Of a stretch of DNA of 18,186 nucleotides, positions 1-7,851 are shown one piece after another. The notes beneath the pieces were generated by a model. That model did not search any database, was not told the origin of the DNA, and saw nothing but the letters and a program-made list of their open reading frames with translations. The stretch spans positions 1 through 18,186 of the forward strand of contig JALNWB010000075.1 in the NCBI GenBank assembly GCA_023231105.1, read 5' to 3'. Position 1 is the stretch's first letter; each line of letters starts with the position of its first letter. The stretch comes from Ignavibacteriaceae bacterium (GTDB lineage Bacteria > Bacteroidota > Ignavibacteria > Ignavibacteriales > Ignavibacteriaceae). The translations under genes and the position numbers were made by a program.

Positions 1-612
1 ACTGTTAAAACTAACATAGGAATAAAGGATCTTGATTCTGAAACCGAGTTGGTGGCAAATACTCTTTACAATGTAACAGTTCTTTACGATGGGAATGATT
101 ATGAAATTTATATTAATGGTGAATTGGACGCATTCACTTCTTTTTCAGGATTGATGCTGACAACTTCAATTGATTTAATGATCGGGCAAGTTCTTCCAGG
201 TAATACGCAATATAATTTTAAAGGAGTTTTGGACGATATCAGAATTTACAATTATGCTTTGCCTTACAGCAGTATTCAATCTCTCTATGATTTTGTCACT
301 GATGTTAAAGATGAACAAGAAATTAAACCACCTAAGAATTTTGGATTGCGGCAAAACTATCCCAATCCGTTTAACAATCAGACGAGTATTGAATATCAAC
401 TCTCAACTCAATCAAGAGTAAAACTTGAAATATTTAATGTGATGGGACAAAAAATTAAGACGTTAATGAACGAAGAAAAATTACCCGGTTACTATAATAT
501 AAGTTGGGATGGGAAAAACGATTCCGGCGCATCAGTGAATTCCGGAATCTACTTTATAAAGTTTAGCTCGGCTAAATTTTCAGAAATAAAAAAAATGACA
601 CTGCTGAAATGA
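1..612 (+). CDS. Secreted LamG-like protein with T9SS type A sorting domain (5'-truncated by window edge)
   Basis: The reading frame is open from base 1, so this is the C-terminal 203 residues of a longer protein; the internal TTG at 49 is not a credible start. The first ~100 residues look like the end of a concanavalin A/laminin G-like jelly roll: short beta-rich segments (YEIYING) and the closing GVLDDIRIYNYAL motif typical of LamG_3 domains, which often bind carbohydrate. The last ~90 residues form a Por-secretion (type IX) C-terminal sorting domain, with LRQNYPNPFN, then VKLEIFNVMGQKI, and a GIYFIKF strand followed by KKM near the end. Such domains direct export across the outer membrane and surface attachment or release. 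The motif is characteristic of Ignavibacteria and other FCB bacteria. The glycosidase gene follows after 30 bp on the same strand, so co-transcription is possible. The catalytic or binding role of the missing N-terminus is unknown. Confidence 0.88.
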   Translation, partial: TVKTNIGIKDLDSETELVANTLYNVTVLYDGNDYEIYINGELDAFTSFSGLMLTTSIDLMIGQVLPGNTQYNFKGVLDDIRIYNYALPYSSIQSLYDFVTDVKDEQEIKPPKNFGLRQNYPNPFNNQTSIEYQLSTQSRVKLEIFNVMGQKIKTLMNEEKLPGYYNISWDGKNDSGASVNSGIYFIKFSSAKFSEIKKMTLLK

Positions 613-642
613 GAAGTAAGTCGTGTCTTAAAGAGTTTGGTA

Positions 643-3216
643 ATGAATTCTAAATATTTTTCAATCGGTTTTGTATCGTTAATCTTATTGGTATTTGCAG
701 CAAGAACTACAGGGCAAAGTAAAGAATCGCTAATGATTAAAAGTACAAAGGAAGTCGGTCAAATTGAAGTTGGAAGTCCATATGTAGGTATCGAAATTCA
801 TAAAAGCTTTCCATTGTTGAACCGGATTAGTTTTTATTACCCGGTTGCAAACAGCATTGATATCAGCGAGGATTATTGGAAGCGTGAAAATTTTAGAATA
901 ATGTCGATTGGACTGAAAGTTGGTGATTCGCCAAAAAGATTTTTGAAAAATCAAGTTTATAAAGTATCACAGACGCCATACTCTGTTTCTTTTGAAGGGA
1001 AAGAATCCGACAGTGAAATTAAAATCAAATACGAGTTCTGTAAAAATGAACCCGCCATGGTGATCACTTATGAAATCACTAATACTTCTGAAACTGAAAA
1101 AGAATATGAAGTATATACACGATTTGAAACAACACTCCGGACAAGCCACACGTACAAAATGATTGATAGCGCATACACCGAATATCAAAAAAACGGATCA
1201 ATAATTAGGGCGAACTATCCAGTTACAGAAACAGGAAACGCTCAAGTATTTGTTGTGAATTCCGGTGTGCAGCCTTCAAGTTTTACTACGGAAAAGGAAA
1301 AGAACAATGAATTTAAAAACCTCGATGATCGGTGGTTGAACACGGATGGTGGTCTTCCTGAAAAAATAATTCAGAAAGTAAAACCTGGCGAACCGGTTGC
1401 TGCATTCATTTATAAAAAACGATTAGCGCCTTATTCATCAATTAAAATTGTCCAGATTATTGGCTCATCATTGATTTCAGAAGCAAAAGAGAAAACAGAT
1501 TTCTTGTTAATAAATTATCAAAAGGAAATTGATGAGTATGAGAATTATATCTTAAAAGAATCCGTTGATAAAAAAGAAATCGTTACCGGCAATAAAGATA
1601 TTGATTTTACTGCGCGGTGGTCAAAAGCGGTATTGGCGGCGAATGCTCATTATTTAAATGGATATATTGTCCCTATGCCTGCTCAAGCAGAGTACAATTT
1701 CTATTTTACACACGACGCGTTACTTACCGATCTCGCTGTCGTTAATTTCGATCTGACCAGAGTCAAAAATGATTTAACGTACATCGTCAGTTTAGCTGAC
1801 ACAGACAAAACAATACCGCATGCCTACTATTGGAAAGATACAACGTATAGGACTGAATTTGCCGGAACAGAAAACTGGAATCACTTTTGGTTCACTCTTG
1901 TGTGTGCGCGTTATTTGCGGCATTCCGGTGATAGTAAATTTATAGAGCAGCTTTATCCTTATATTGAGAAAAGTATTCAAACTGCGATGAAGAATAAAGG
2001 AGCAGACGATCTCATGTGGTCATTCAGACCCGACTGGTGGGACATTGGTAAAAATTTTGTACCGCGTTCTTATATGACGATTCTTGCTATTCGTGCATTA
2101 AAAGAATTTAATTTTATCTCAACAGTTTTACAAAAAGATATTTCTGGATTAAAATCATATGAGAACCTTGCTAATCGGATGAATGCGAAATTAGTTGACA
2201 CTCTTTGGGATGATAAACTAAATTATTTGATAAACTATTTTGAAGACGGAAAAGAAGACCAACATATTTATATGGGTTCTCTGTTAGCTTCTCATTTTAA
2301 CTTGCTTGATGACGATAAAAATTTAAAGTTGATAACGACAGCAAAGGAAAAATTATTAGATGAAAAACTTGGCATATACACGTTATATCCAATGGATTTG
2401 CATCTGCTAATTGATTATATGAAATTTGCCGGTAATGAAGCCGGAGAACCCTACCATTATGCTAACGGTGGAATCTGGCCACACGGGAATTCCTGGTATG
2501 CTCTCGCATTAATCAATAATGGATTAAACAAGGATGCTTTTGAATTTATCAAAAAAACTATGACGCTGGATGGAATAGTAAATAGCCCCAATGGTCAACC
2601 CGCTTTGTATGAGTACAGAATAAGTGATAAGAACAATCCGGCTGTTTATGGCAAGATCGATAAGCCTCAATTCCTATGGGCTGGCGGATGGTACTTTTAT
2701 ACGTTGTATAATTTATTCGGACTGAGAGAAAATGAATGGAATATTTCATTTAGTCCATTCATTCCTAAAGAAATGGATTCCGTACAATTAACAGTTACAC
2801 TCAAAGGAGTTCCTGTTACAGTTGATATTAAAGGAAAGGGAAATGTATTATCTTCAATTTTATACGATGGAAAAGAAATTCCATCAGCTGTTGTTCCTGA
2901 GAATATAAATCATTTAAAAAAGATTAACTTAAAATTAGAGAATGTAAAAACGCCTTACTTAAATTCAGCCAATGCATTAGTAATTTCTCCAACATATAAT
3001 GGAAAAACAAAAACGCTTGAATTTGATCTTGAATCTTTTGAAAATCATTTTATTGAATTGCAAGTTGTTTCACCAACGGCAAATCAAAATATTTCTGTAG
3101 ATGGAAAATATATTAACAGTGGAATTACGGAAACGAAAGAGAATAATATCTATAAAATAAATCTACAGCATCTTTCCGGATCAAAGAGAAATCATTATTC
3201 GATAAAATTTAAATAA
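643..3216 (+). CDS. Secreted six-hairpin (alpha/alpha)6-barrel glycoside hydrolase-like protein
   Basis: This 857-residue protein starts at ATG 643, with AAAGAG about 7 bases upstream; an in-frame TTG two codons earlier is less likely. Residues 1-24 form a signal peptide (basic start, hydrophobic core VSLILLVFAA). Residues ~25-300 are beta-rich, like the N-terminal sandwich of clan GH-L/GH63/GH94-type enzymes. Residues ~320-720 have the helix-rich pattern of an (alpha/alpha)6 barrel, with TENWNHFW near 409-416, FRPDWWDIG at 461-469 and NGGIWPHG at 608-615. The acidic residues in the first two (E410, D464, D467) are candidate catalytic or substrate contacts. The C-terminal ~130 residues are beta-rich. 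Relatives include amylo-alpha-1,6-glucosidase-like enzymes and disaccharide phosphorylases; I cannot fix the substrate or say whether it hydrolyses or phosphorolyses. Its position before a MalK-type ATPase (18 bp gap) suggests oligosaccharide use in the periplasm or outside the cell. Confidence 0.8.
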   Translation: MNSKYFSIGFVSLILLVFAARTTGQSKESLMIKSTKEVGQIEVGSPYVGIEIHKSFPLLNRISFYYPVANSIDISEDYWKRENFRIMSIGLKVGDSPKRFLKNQVYKVSQTPYSVSFEGKESDSEIKIKYEFCKNEPAMVITYEITNTSETEKEYEVYTRFETTLRTSHTYKMIDSAYTEYQKNGSIIRANYPVTETGNAQVFVVNSGVQPSSFTTEKEKNNEFKNLDDRWLNTDGGLPEKIIQKVKPGEPVAAFIYKKRLAPYSSIKIVQIIGSSLISEAKEKTDFLLINYQKEIDEYENYILKESVDKKEIVTGNKDIDFTARWSKAVLAANAHYLNGYIVPMPAQAEYNFYFTHDALLTDLAVVNFDLTRVKNDLTYIVSLADTDKTIPHAYYWKDTTYRTEFAGTENWNHFWFTLVCARYLRHSGDSKFIEQLYPYIEKSIQTAMKNKGADDLMWSFRPDWWDIGKNFVPRSYMTILAIRALKEFNFISTVLQKDISGLKSYENLANRMNAKLVDTLWDDKLNYLINYFEDGKEDQHIYMGSLLASHFNLLDDDKNLKLITTAKEKLLDEKLGIYTLYPMDLHLLIDYMKFAGNEAGEPYHYANGGIWPHGNSWYALALINNGLNKDAFEFIKKTMTLDGIVNSPNGQPALYEYRISDKNNPAVYGKIDKPQFLWAGGWYFYTLYNLFGLRENEWNISFSPFIPKEMDSVQLTVTLKGVPVTVDIKGKGNVLSSILYDGKEIPSAVVPENINHLKKINLKLENVKTPYLNSANALVISPTYNGKTKTLEFDLESFENHFIELQVVSPTANQNISVDGKYINSGITETKENNIYKINLQHLSGSKRNHYSIKFK

Positions 3217-3234
3217 GTACCAAGGAAGATTGTT

Positions 3235-4341
3235 ATGGCAGTGGTTGAATTAAAAAACGTTTCAAAAGTTTATGATAATAAATTAAAAGTAGTTAGTGAT
3301 GTTAATTTAACTATCAGTGATTCAGAGTTTGTTGTACTGGTTGGTCCATCCGGCTGTGGCAAATCCACCACGCTTAGAATGATCGCCGGGCTGGAAGAGA
3401 TTAGTGAAGGGCAGATTTTCATTGATAATAAACTCATTAACGATGTGTCTCCAAAAGACCGGGATATTGCTATGGTTTTTCAAAATTATGCTTTATATCC
3501 TCACATGACGGTTTATGATAATATGGCGTTCGGTTTAAAATTACGAAAATTCAGTAAGACTGAGATCAAGCAACGGGTTTCAGATGCGGCAAAAATTTTA
3601 GATTTGGAAGAATATCTTGATCGAAAACCAAAAGCATTATCCGGCGGGCAGAGACAAAGAGTGGCGGTAGGGAGAGCGATCGTTCGTAAACCAAAAGTTT
3701 TTTTGTTTGATGAACCGTTGAGTAATCTTGATGCAAAATTAAGAGTTCAGATGAGAGCAGAAATTTCTAAACTTCATCATCAACTTGAAGCAACAATGAT
3801 TTATGTTACTCACGATCAAACTGAAGCGATGACGATGGGGGATAGGATAGTTGTAATGAAAGATGGTTTTGTGCAGCAAGTTGATAAGCCGATGAATTTG
3901 TACAACTTCCCGGTAAATAAATTCGTTGCCGGCTTTATTGGCAGCCCTGCAATGAACTTCATTGAGGGGAAGATAAACGACTCGAACGGATTAAAATTTG
4001 AATCTGTTAATAAAAAACTGATCATCAGTTTAACCGCTCAACAAACAAATTTATTGAAATCACACACACAGAAAAAAATCTGGCTTGGAATCAGACCTGA
4101 AGATATTCATGATATTACTGATGAATCTCTCAAAGACAATTATCACGAATTTGAAATTATGCTTGAACTTGTTGAACCGATGGGGAATGAAGCGCACATA
4201 TTTTTTAATATCGATAATGTGCAATTCATTTCAAGAATCCCTGCTCGCGATATTCCTAAAACCGGAACATCACGAAAATTGAAAATCAATTTGGAGAAAC
4301 TTCATTTCTTTGATTTCGAAAATGAGAAGGTAATAATTTAA
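3235..4341 (+). CDS. ABC transporter ATP-binding protein, MalK/UgpC/MsmX type
   Basis: This 368-residue protein has the full set of ABC ATPase motifs: Walker A GPSGCGKST at 37-45, Q-loop Q83, signature LSGGQ at 135-139, Walker B VFLFDE at 155-160, D-loop SNLD at 163-166 and switch histidine H193 in VTHDQTEA. Residues ~235-368 form the C-terminal OB/TOBE regulatory region of the MalK/UgpC subfamily (GFIGSPAMNF, then WLGIRPEDI). Length and architecture match the ATPases that energise CUT1 importers for di- and oligosaccharides or glycerol-phosphate. Its permease and binding-protein partners are not in the window. Like MsmX, it may be a shared ATPase serving importers encoded elsewhere. The ATG is preceded by AAGGAAG at 3223-3229. 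It follows the glycosidase closely on the same strand, consistent with one carbohydrate operon. Confidence 0.92.
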   Translation: MAVVELKNVSKVYDNKLKVVSDVNLTISDSEFVVLVGPSGCGKSTTLRMIAGLEEISEGQIFIDNKLINDVSPKDRDIAMVFQNYALYPHMTVYDNMAFGLKLRKFSKTEIKQRVSDAAKILDLEEYLDRKPKALSGGQRQRVAVGRAIVRKPKVFLFDEPLSNLDAKLRVQMRAEISKLHHQLEATMIYVTHDQTEAMTMGDRIVVMKDGFVQQVDKPMNLYNFPVNKFVAGFIGSPAMNFIEGKINDSNGLKFESVNKKLIISLTAQQTNLLKSHTQKKIWLGIRPEDIHDITDESLKDNYHEFEIMLELVEPMGNEAHIFFNIDNVQFISRIPARDIPKTGTSRKLKINLEKLHFFDFENEKVII

Positions 4342-4423
4342 ATCAACACGATCTTCTCAAAATTTAATTACTTCTTTAAGCCTTATTTTTCAATTCCAAA
4401 TGAAGAAGCTGTTGAGTTGAGTG

Positions 4424-5026
4424 TTAAGTAGCTTTTTCATGATTCAACATTCCCAATACCCACTTAGCTTTATCAACTTTTGGCGGTTCATAAATTAGAA
4501 ACTTTTCCAGAAGAGATTCCGGATCGTCATCAATTACAATCATCGCTCGATGTTCCGGCTCAATGAATTTTTCTTCTACGGTATGATCTAAAAACTTTAT
4601 TAGATCATTATAATAGCCATGGATATTTAGTAAACCGCAAGGCTTATTATGAAAATTGAGTTGCGCCCAGGTTATAATCTCAAAAATTTCTTCAAGCGTG
4701 CCCAACCCGCCGGGCAGCGCAATAAAACCGTCGGAAAGTTCTGCCATTAAAAATTTCCGTTCGTGCATTGATCCTACTACACGTAAGTCGGAAAGATCAG
4801 TATATGCCACTTCTTTTTCCAACAAATCTTTTGGAATTACACCAATCACTTCACCTTTTGCTTTAATAACAGATGACGCAATTTCTCCCATTAAACCTAC
4901 GCGGGCGCCGCCATAAACTAAACCAATACCTCTTTTGGCAATAGCTGTACCCAGATCGTTTGCGGCTTTAACATACGCAGGATTAGCCCCAAAACTTGAT
5001 CCGCAAAAAACACATAATCTTTTCAA
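4424..5026 (-). CDS. LOG-family (TIGR00730) nucleoside 5'-monophosphate phosphoribohydrolase
   Basis: This 200-residue Rossmann-fold protein has the family signatures YGGARVGLMG (38-47), SMHERK (86-91) and PGGLGTLEE (105-113). The family hydrolyses cytokinin riboside 5'-monophosphates or related nucleoside monophosphates to free base plus ribose 5-phosphate; many bacterial members have unknown physiological substrates. The start is a TTG codon (5024-5026), supported by GGGAG five bases upstream and by the fit of MKRLCVFCGSS to the usual family N-terminus; no in-frame ATG is close. It is cytosolic. It converges with the ABC ATPase gene across an 82 bp gap and lies 95 bp downstream of the DUF4395 gene on the same strand, which may or may not be one transcript. 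Confidence 0.9.
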   Translation of the reverse strand: MKRLCVFCGSSFGANPAYVKAANDLGTAIAKRGIGLVYGGARVGLMGEIASSVIKAKGEVIGVIPKDLLEKEVAYTDLSDLRVVGSMHERKFLMAELSDGFIALPGGLGTLEEIFEIITWAQLNFHNKPCGLLNIHGYYNDLIKFLDHTVEEKFIEPEHRAMIVIDDDPESLLEKFLIYEPPKVDKAKWVLGMLNHEKAT

Positions 5027-5121
5027 ATAATCTCCCGGATGAAATGAATAATTTTATTTTATTGAACAAATGTTTATTTACAAATACAGCCTAACAGCAA
5101 AGCTGAAACGGGAATACAAAC

Positions 5122-5793
5122 TTATTTTTTATTCACAGATTGTGTAGAACTATCAATCCCAAACAAGTCATAAGGTTTTTCTCTAAAATTATCATTAAAT
5201 AAAAAGACTGTAAGAAAAATGTATGCGATAAATCCAAAAACAACAAGTAACTGAACCTTGGATGTTTTTTGAATATCTTGTTTTGATTTTACATCACAAA
5301 CTTCACCGGGGCAGTATTGCGCTTTTTCTTTATAAAACATGGAATAAAACTTACATCCTATACAAATACCAAATGCGGTTTCAAAGAAAAGGAAGATAAG
5401 GCAAATGAGACAGATGAGACCCGTTATCGGGCTGAATGAATTTACCACTACCAGAAGAACAAACATTGTAGAAGCCAAAACCACACCAATTATCCAGGCA
5501 AACTTTTTTTGTTGTGCCCCAACATATTCGGGGACTTGATTCCTAACAATCAAACGCCCGATTATTAATGAAGGTGAAAATTTAGGATTAACAAAAACAC
5601 GTATTACAATATCCGTAAGAAAGATAACCACAGCATACTTTAGAAGCAAAAATCCCCCCTTAGTAGCTGCTGTATGAATTGAGATAAACATCATTAAAAA
5701 GAGAATTCCTGCGGCTGCTCTTATTTCCCGTTCATTTAGAACGGGGATTTTATATCCTTCTACATCTTCTCCAAATTTTATTATTTTATTCAT
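5122..5793 (-). CDS. DUF4395 family integral membrane protein
   Basis: This 223-residue hydrophobic protein matches what I recall of the DUF4395 pattern: NPKFSPSLIIGRLIV near 69-83, PEYVGAQQKKFAW, then a hydrophobic run and FETAFGICIGCKFY near 137-150, followed by a short cysteine-bearing stretch (YCPGEVC). About four to five membrane segments are visible, the last near 181-198. The function is unknown; the paired cysteines in CIGC and CPGEVC, and the frequent linkage of such proteins with thiol or sulfur genes, hint at redox or sulfur chemistry, but this is inference. ATG 5793 is preceded by a strong AAGGAGT about six bases upstream on the minus strand. It is the last ordinary chromosomal gene before the palindrome-rich island. 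Confidence 0.8.
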   Translation of the reverse strand: MNKIIKFGEDVEGYKIPVLNEREIRAAAGILFLMMFISIHTAATKGGFLLLKYAVVIFLTDIVIRVFVNPKFSPSLIIGRLIVRNQVPEYVGAQQKKFAWIIGVVLASTMFVLLVVVNSFSPITGLICLICLIFLFFETAFGICIGCKFYSMFYKEKAQYCPGEVCDVKSKQDIQKTSKVQLLVVFGFIAYIFLTVFLFNDNFREKPYDLFGIDSSTQSVNKK

Positions 5794-5888
5794 TTTATAC
5801 TCCTTTTTTTGTCCTTATGTTCAACACATTGATATTTGGGTTAATTAAATTATTGTAGCTGAATATTTTTATTTCACCAATTTCTAGC

Positions 5889-6079
5889 GATATAGCGCCG
5901 TTGCGCTTAACCTGCCGCCCCGAACAGAGCCGTCGAATTATTTGCACCGCCAAATTTATTTAATTGTTTACTTAGTTAGAACCCTTAGAACAAAAACTAC
6001 CGAACGAAAATAACGAACCCAAAAACACTGAACCACCGAATCGTGTAAGTGGTCGGCGTTGAGGCGCGGGTTATATTGC
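5889..6079 (-). repeat. attC-like imperfect palindrome, site A
   Basis: Read on the minus strand this ~191 bp element begins with R''-like ATATAAC (right end 6079-6070), eight bases, then an L''-like arm CAACGCCGACC (6061-6051). It ends with an L'-like arm GGCGGCAGGTTAA (5920-5908) and an R'-like GCTATAT, one base off the expected GTTATAT (5896-5890). The inner arms pair apart from an extra A in GCCGACC against GCCGCC and local mismatches. The interior (~130 bp) is AT-rich and variable. The degenerate R' and the ordinary chromosomal genes beyond suggest the end of the array. Size and arms match site B. Confidence 0.6.
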
Positions 6080-6103
6080 GTCCTCTAACAATTGTATTGT
6101 ATC

Positions 6104-6123
6104 TATCATAATAATGATATAAT
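6104..6123 (+). promoter_or_regulatory. TA promoter -10 with overlapping palindromic operator
   Basis: TATCAT and ATGATA form a perfect inverted repeat (6104-6109, 6114-6119, four-base spacer) that overlaps a perfect TATAAT -10 hexamer at 6118-6123. TTGTAT-like -35 candidates lie upstream (6092-6097 or 6097-6102), with poor spacing. It stands 30 bases before the antitoxin ATG. Phd/YefM antitoxins repress their own operons by binding such palindromes, so autoregulation is a reasonable inference. Confidence 0.5.
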
Positions 6124-6153
6124 TTTGACTCGAACAAAAAAAGGATTAAAAAA

Positions 6154-6426
6154 ATGCCAATAATTAAACCCATTTCTGATTTGAGAAATAAATCAAATGA
6201 AATTTCTAAGCTTGCCAATATTTCTAATGAACCAATATTTATAACAAAAAATGGTGAAGGCGATTTAGTAGTAATGTCTATGGCTCATTATTCTAAACTT
6301 CAGTTAAAACTCGACTTACTTGGCAAGTTGTCCGTTGCACAAAAACAAAAATCTGAAGGTGACAAAGGGAAAACGTTAAAACAAGTTATGTTCAATGTTA
6401 GAGAAACTATTAATGCCAACAGGTAA
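6154..6426 (+). CDS. Antitoxin, Phd/YefM family
   Basis: This 90-residue protein opens with IIKPISDLRNKSNEI, followed by PIFITKNGEGDLVVMSMAHY (27-46), the compact DNA-binding fold of Phd/YefM antitoxins. The basic C-terminal tail (about 60-90) would be the toxin-neutralising segment. The ATG has AAGGA at 6141-6145. The toxin start codon lies 14 bases inside this gene in another frame, which couples their translation. The antitoxin both neutralises the partner and represses the operon through the upstream palindrome. The pair is the only cargo of cassette-like unit 1, where a TA module would help stabilise the array. Confidence 0.9.
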   Translation: MPIIKPISDLRNKSNEISKLANISNEPIFITKNGEGDLVVMSMAHYSKLQLKLDLLGKLSVAQKQKSEGDKGKTLKQVMFNVRETINANR

Positions 6427-6721
6427 ATACCAAATCCGTCTTCTTAGTATTGCAGAAGAAGACTTTACAGAAATTATATCTTTCACTGCGGCAGATAATC
6501 CAACTGCGGCAGATGCAATTGCAAACAAAATAGAAAAGAACTTAGAACTACTCTCAGAAAATCCTAAACTTGGTCGTATCCCAAGAGAAGAAGAAATACG
6601 AAATCTGGGATACAGATATTTGATAGTTCAAAACTATCTCATTTTCTACACAATAGAAAAAAGAATAATCTTTATCCATAGAATTTTTCACAGTGCACGA
6701 AATTATAAATCACTTCTATAA
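6413..6721 (+). CDS. Toxin, ParE/RelE superfamily
   Basis: This 102-residue protein fits the ParE/RelE fold: YQIRLLSIAEEDFTEII at the start, a helical hairpin with NKIEKNLELLSENPKLGR (38-55), then YRYLIVQNYLIFYTIEKRIIFIHRIFHSARNY (68-99). The late RxxF/H and SARNY elements are usual in ParE toxins, which poison DNA gyrase, while RelE relatives cut mRNA on ribosomes; the sequence does not decide between these. I chose ATG 6413 over ATG 6395 because it gives the usual family length and a GAGAAA stretch lies upstream; the difference is six residues. It overlaps the antitoxin by 14 bases. The stop codon lies 7 bases before the inverted repeat at 6729-6738. Confidence 0.9.
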   Translation: MPTGKYQIRLLSIAEEDFTEIISFTAADNPTAADAIANKIEKNLELLSENPKLGRIPREEEIRNLGYRYLIVQNYLIFYTIEKRIIFIHRIFHSARNYKSLL

Positions 6722-6728
6722 TTCTTAA

Positions 6729-6922
6729 GCAATATAACGGCGTTGTTTTTAAGCCGCCGCCAAACACAGCAAAGCTGCTTTGAAAACGAACGCCAATAAT
6801 TATTTATAATTTTGTTTTATCAACTACATTCAAAGAGCAACTAACTTTTACAACAAACCTTTTTAATTATACAAATGCCGAATAGTTTAAAGCGGTCGGC
6901 TTGGAAAACTGGTTATACAACC
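6729..6922 (-). repeat. attC-like imperfect palindrome, site B (best example)
   Basis: On the minus strand the order is R'' GTATAAC (6918-6912), eight bases CAGTTTTC, L'' AAGCCGACCGC (6902-6892), about 130 bp of AT-rich interior, L' GCGGCGGCTTAA (6760-6749), a short spacer ending in GCC, and R' GTTATAT (6738-6732). L'' and L' pair perfectly over ten bases except for one extra A in L''. Spacer length, the AAGCCGA box and the single unpaired base are the same as in classical aadA-type attC sites. The ~194 bp length exceeds most known attC sites (about 57-141 bp). The stop codon of the 306-residue gene lies within R''. Confidence 0.72.
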
Positions 6923-7851
6923 TTCCGCTTATCAAGAATACTAAGTAATAAATGTCGAGCTAAAAAATTTATATTCGCAACATCATAAATTGATAATGAA
7001 GTAAAAGCATCACCCAATTTATGAGAAGCAATTTTACTTCTTAACCAACTTGCATATAGTATTGCTTCATAAATATCAATTTCCGAATCTCTAATCGTAA
7101 ACGAAGCCCATTCTGTCTTTTTGCTCACTACAGGTTTTTTTAACTTTTCAATTTTAGTTGGAGTAGAACGTAAATTCCAAGATAGTTTTTCATTTACATC
7201 TATACCCGAATTAATCAATCTTTCTTCTAGATCATTTTTAATAATTGGATTCCACACACCATTAATTTTACTTGGATTTTTTGCAGAGGCTCGAATTTCT
7301 AAACCAAGTTCTTCAAGCACTGAATAAAAGAGAATTATAGCATAAGCAATTCGCAAATGATCCGCTGGATTTTTAGATAACTTAAAATATTCTGGATACA
7401 AATTCATAATATTATTAGAGTGTAGTTCACAACCTAGTTGGTATTTAAGTAATGCTAAATAATTCTTCTTACTAAAAGATGCCTTTGCTGAAATTTTTGC
7501 AGCCATTGGAATATCAGAAAAACTGGAAACAGATTCCCCCAAATAGGTTCTTGGAATTTCTTCTTTGTCATTTTGCATTGGCGTTATTTTTGGCAATGAA
7601 TCTAACGTAAAGAACGCACCTCCATTTAATATAGCCAATGAAGAAGCGATTAATTGAATTACTTTTCTAGCATTCCTAATATTGTTTGTGCAAATAATTA
7701 CCTCATAACCATTTGAAAAATGAGAATCCTTATTGACTTTTGAAAACTCAACAACAAAATATTTCCCCTTAATTTTAAGGCGATTATTTGCTTCATTTTC
7801 CCAAGCGATTAAACCAACTTTATATTTTTTCATAAATTACAGGTTGTATAA
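6738..7851 (-). mobile_element. Cassette-like unit 2 (306-residue unknown protein plus site B)
   Basis: A perfect 11 bp inverted repeat, GTTATACAACC at 6912-6922 and GGTTGTATAAC at 7842-7852, encloses the single gene. Reading on the minus strand, the unit starts TTATACAACC, reaches the ATG after 18 bases, and the gene's TAA falls inside the R'' box GTATAAC; site B then completes the cassette. Short leader, one gene and the stop fused to the recombination site are the classic gene-cassette layout. The extension AACC differs from the extensions of the two neighbouring units but matches within this unit. Confidence 0.6.
6913..7833 (-). CDS. Cassette-encoded protein of unknown function, possible C-terminal HEPN-like domain
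   Basis: I do not recognise this 306-residue soluble protein. There is no signal peptide or convincing membrane segment. Residues ~1-80 look alpha/beta (KYKVGLIAWENE, then YEVIICTNNIRNARKVIQLIASSLAILNGGAFFTL). Residues ~155-300 are helical: HLRIAYAIILFYSVLEELGLEIR (159-181), and LRSKIASHKLGDAF with R265-x5-H271, followed by LSIYDVANINFLARHLLLSIL. That ending recalls HEPN folds, where an Rx4-6H motif marks a ribonuclease, but the likeness is weak and visual only. ATG 7833 has no clear Shine-Dalgarno; only 18 bases separate it from the cassette boundary, as is common in cassette genes. The stop codon TAA overlaps the R'' box of site B. Its function could be defence or anything else; there are no informative neighbours. 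Confidence 0.8.
   Translation of the reverse strand: MKKYKVGLIAWENEANNRLKIKGKYFVVEFSKVNKDSHFSNGYEVIICTNNIRNARKVIQLIASSLAILNGGAFFTLDSLPKITPMQNDKEEIPRTYLGESVSSFSDIPMAAKISAKASFSKKNYLALLKYQLGCELHSNNIMNLYPEYFKLSKNPADHLRIAYAIILFYSVLEELGLEIRASAKNPSKINGVWNPIIKNDLEERLINSGIDVNEKLSWNLRSTPTKIEKLKKPVVSKKTEWASFTIRDSEIDIYEAILYASWLRSKIASHKLGDAFTSLSIYDVANINFLARHLLLSILDKRKVV

Larger units (their letters stand above)
6071..6737 (+). mobile_element. Cassette-like unit 1 (toxin-antitoxin), bounded by its own inverted repeat
   Basis: The unit is enclosed by a perfect 10 bp inverted repeat: GTTATATTGC at 6070-6079 and GCAATATAAC at 6729-6738. In an integron cassette circle these would be the R' and R'' boxes of the same attC, so they are expected to be complementary. 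Together with site A the cassette would be about 0.84 kb. Its two genes run on the plus strand, opposite to the inferred minus-strand reading direction of the array. They have their own promoter, as TA pairs in chromosomal integrons usually do. Confidence 0.55.

Noticed and set aside
5085..5100. GTTAGGC on the minus strand near 5090 as a further attC R' box after the DUF4395 gene
   Set aside because: It fits the seven-base consensus, but there is no matching R'' or L arm nearby; a chance match is likely, so DUF4395 is not counted as a cassette.
5997..6218. Minus-strand 73-codon frame across site A
   Set aside because: It overlaps the palindrome and the antitoxin start, has no ribosome site and no recognisable composition.
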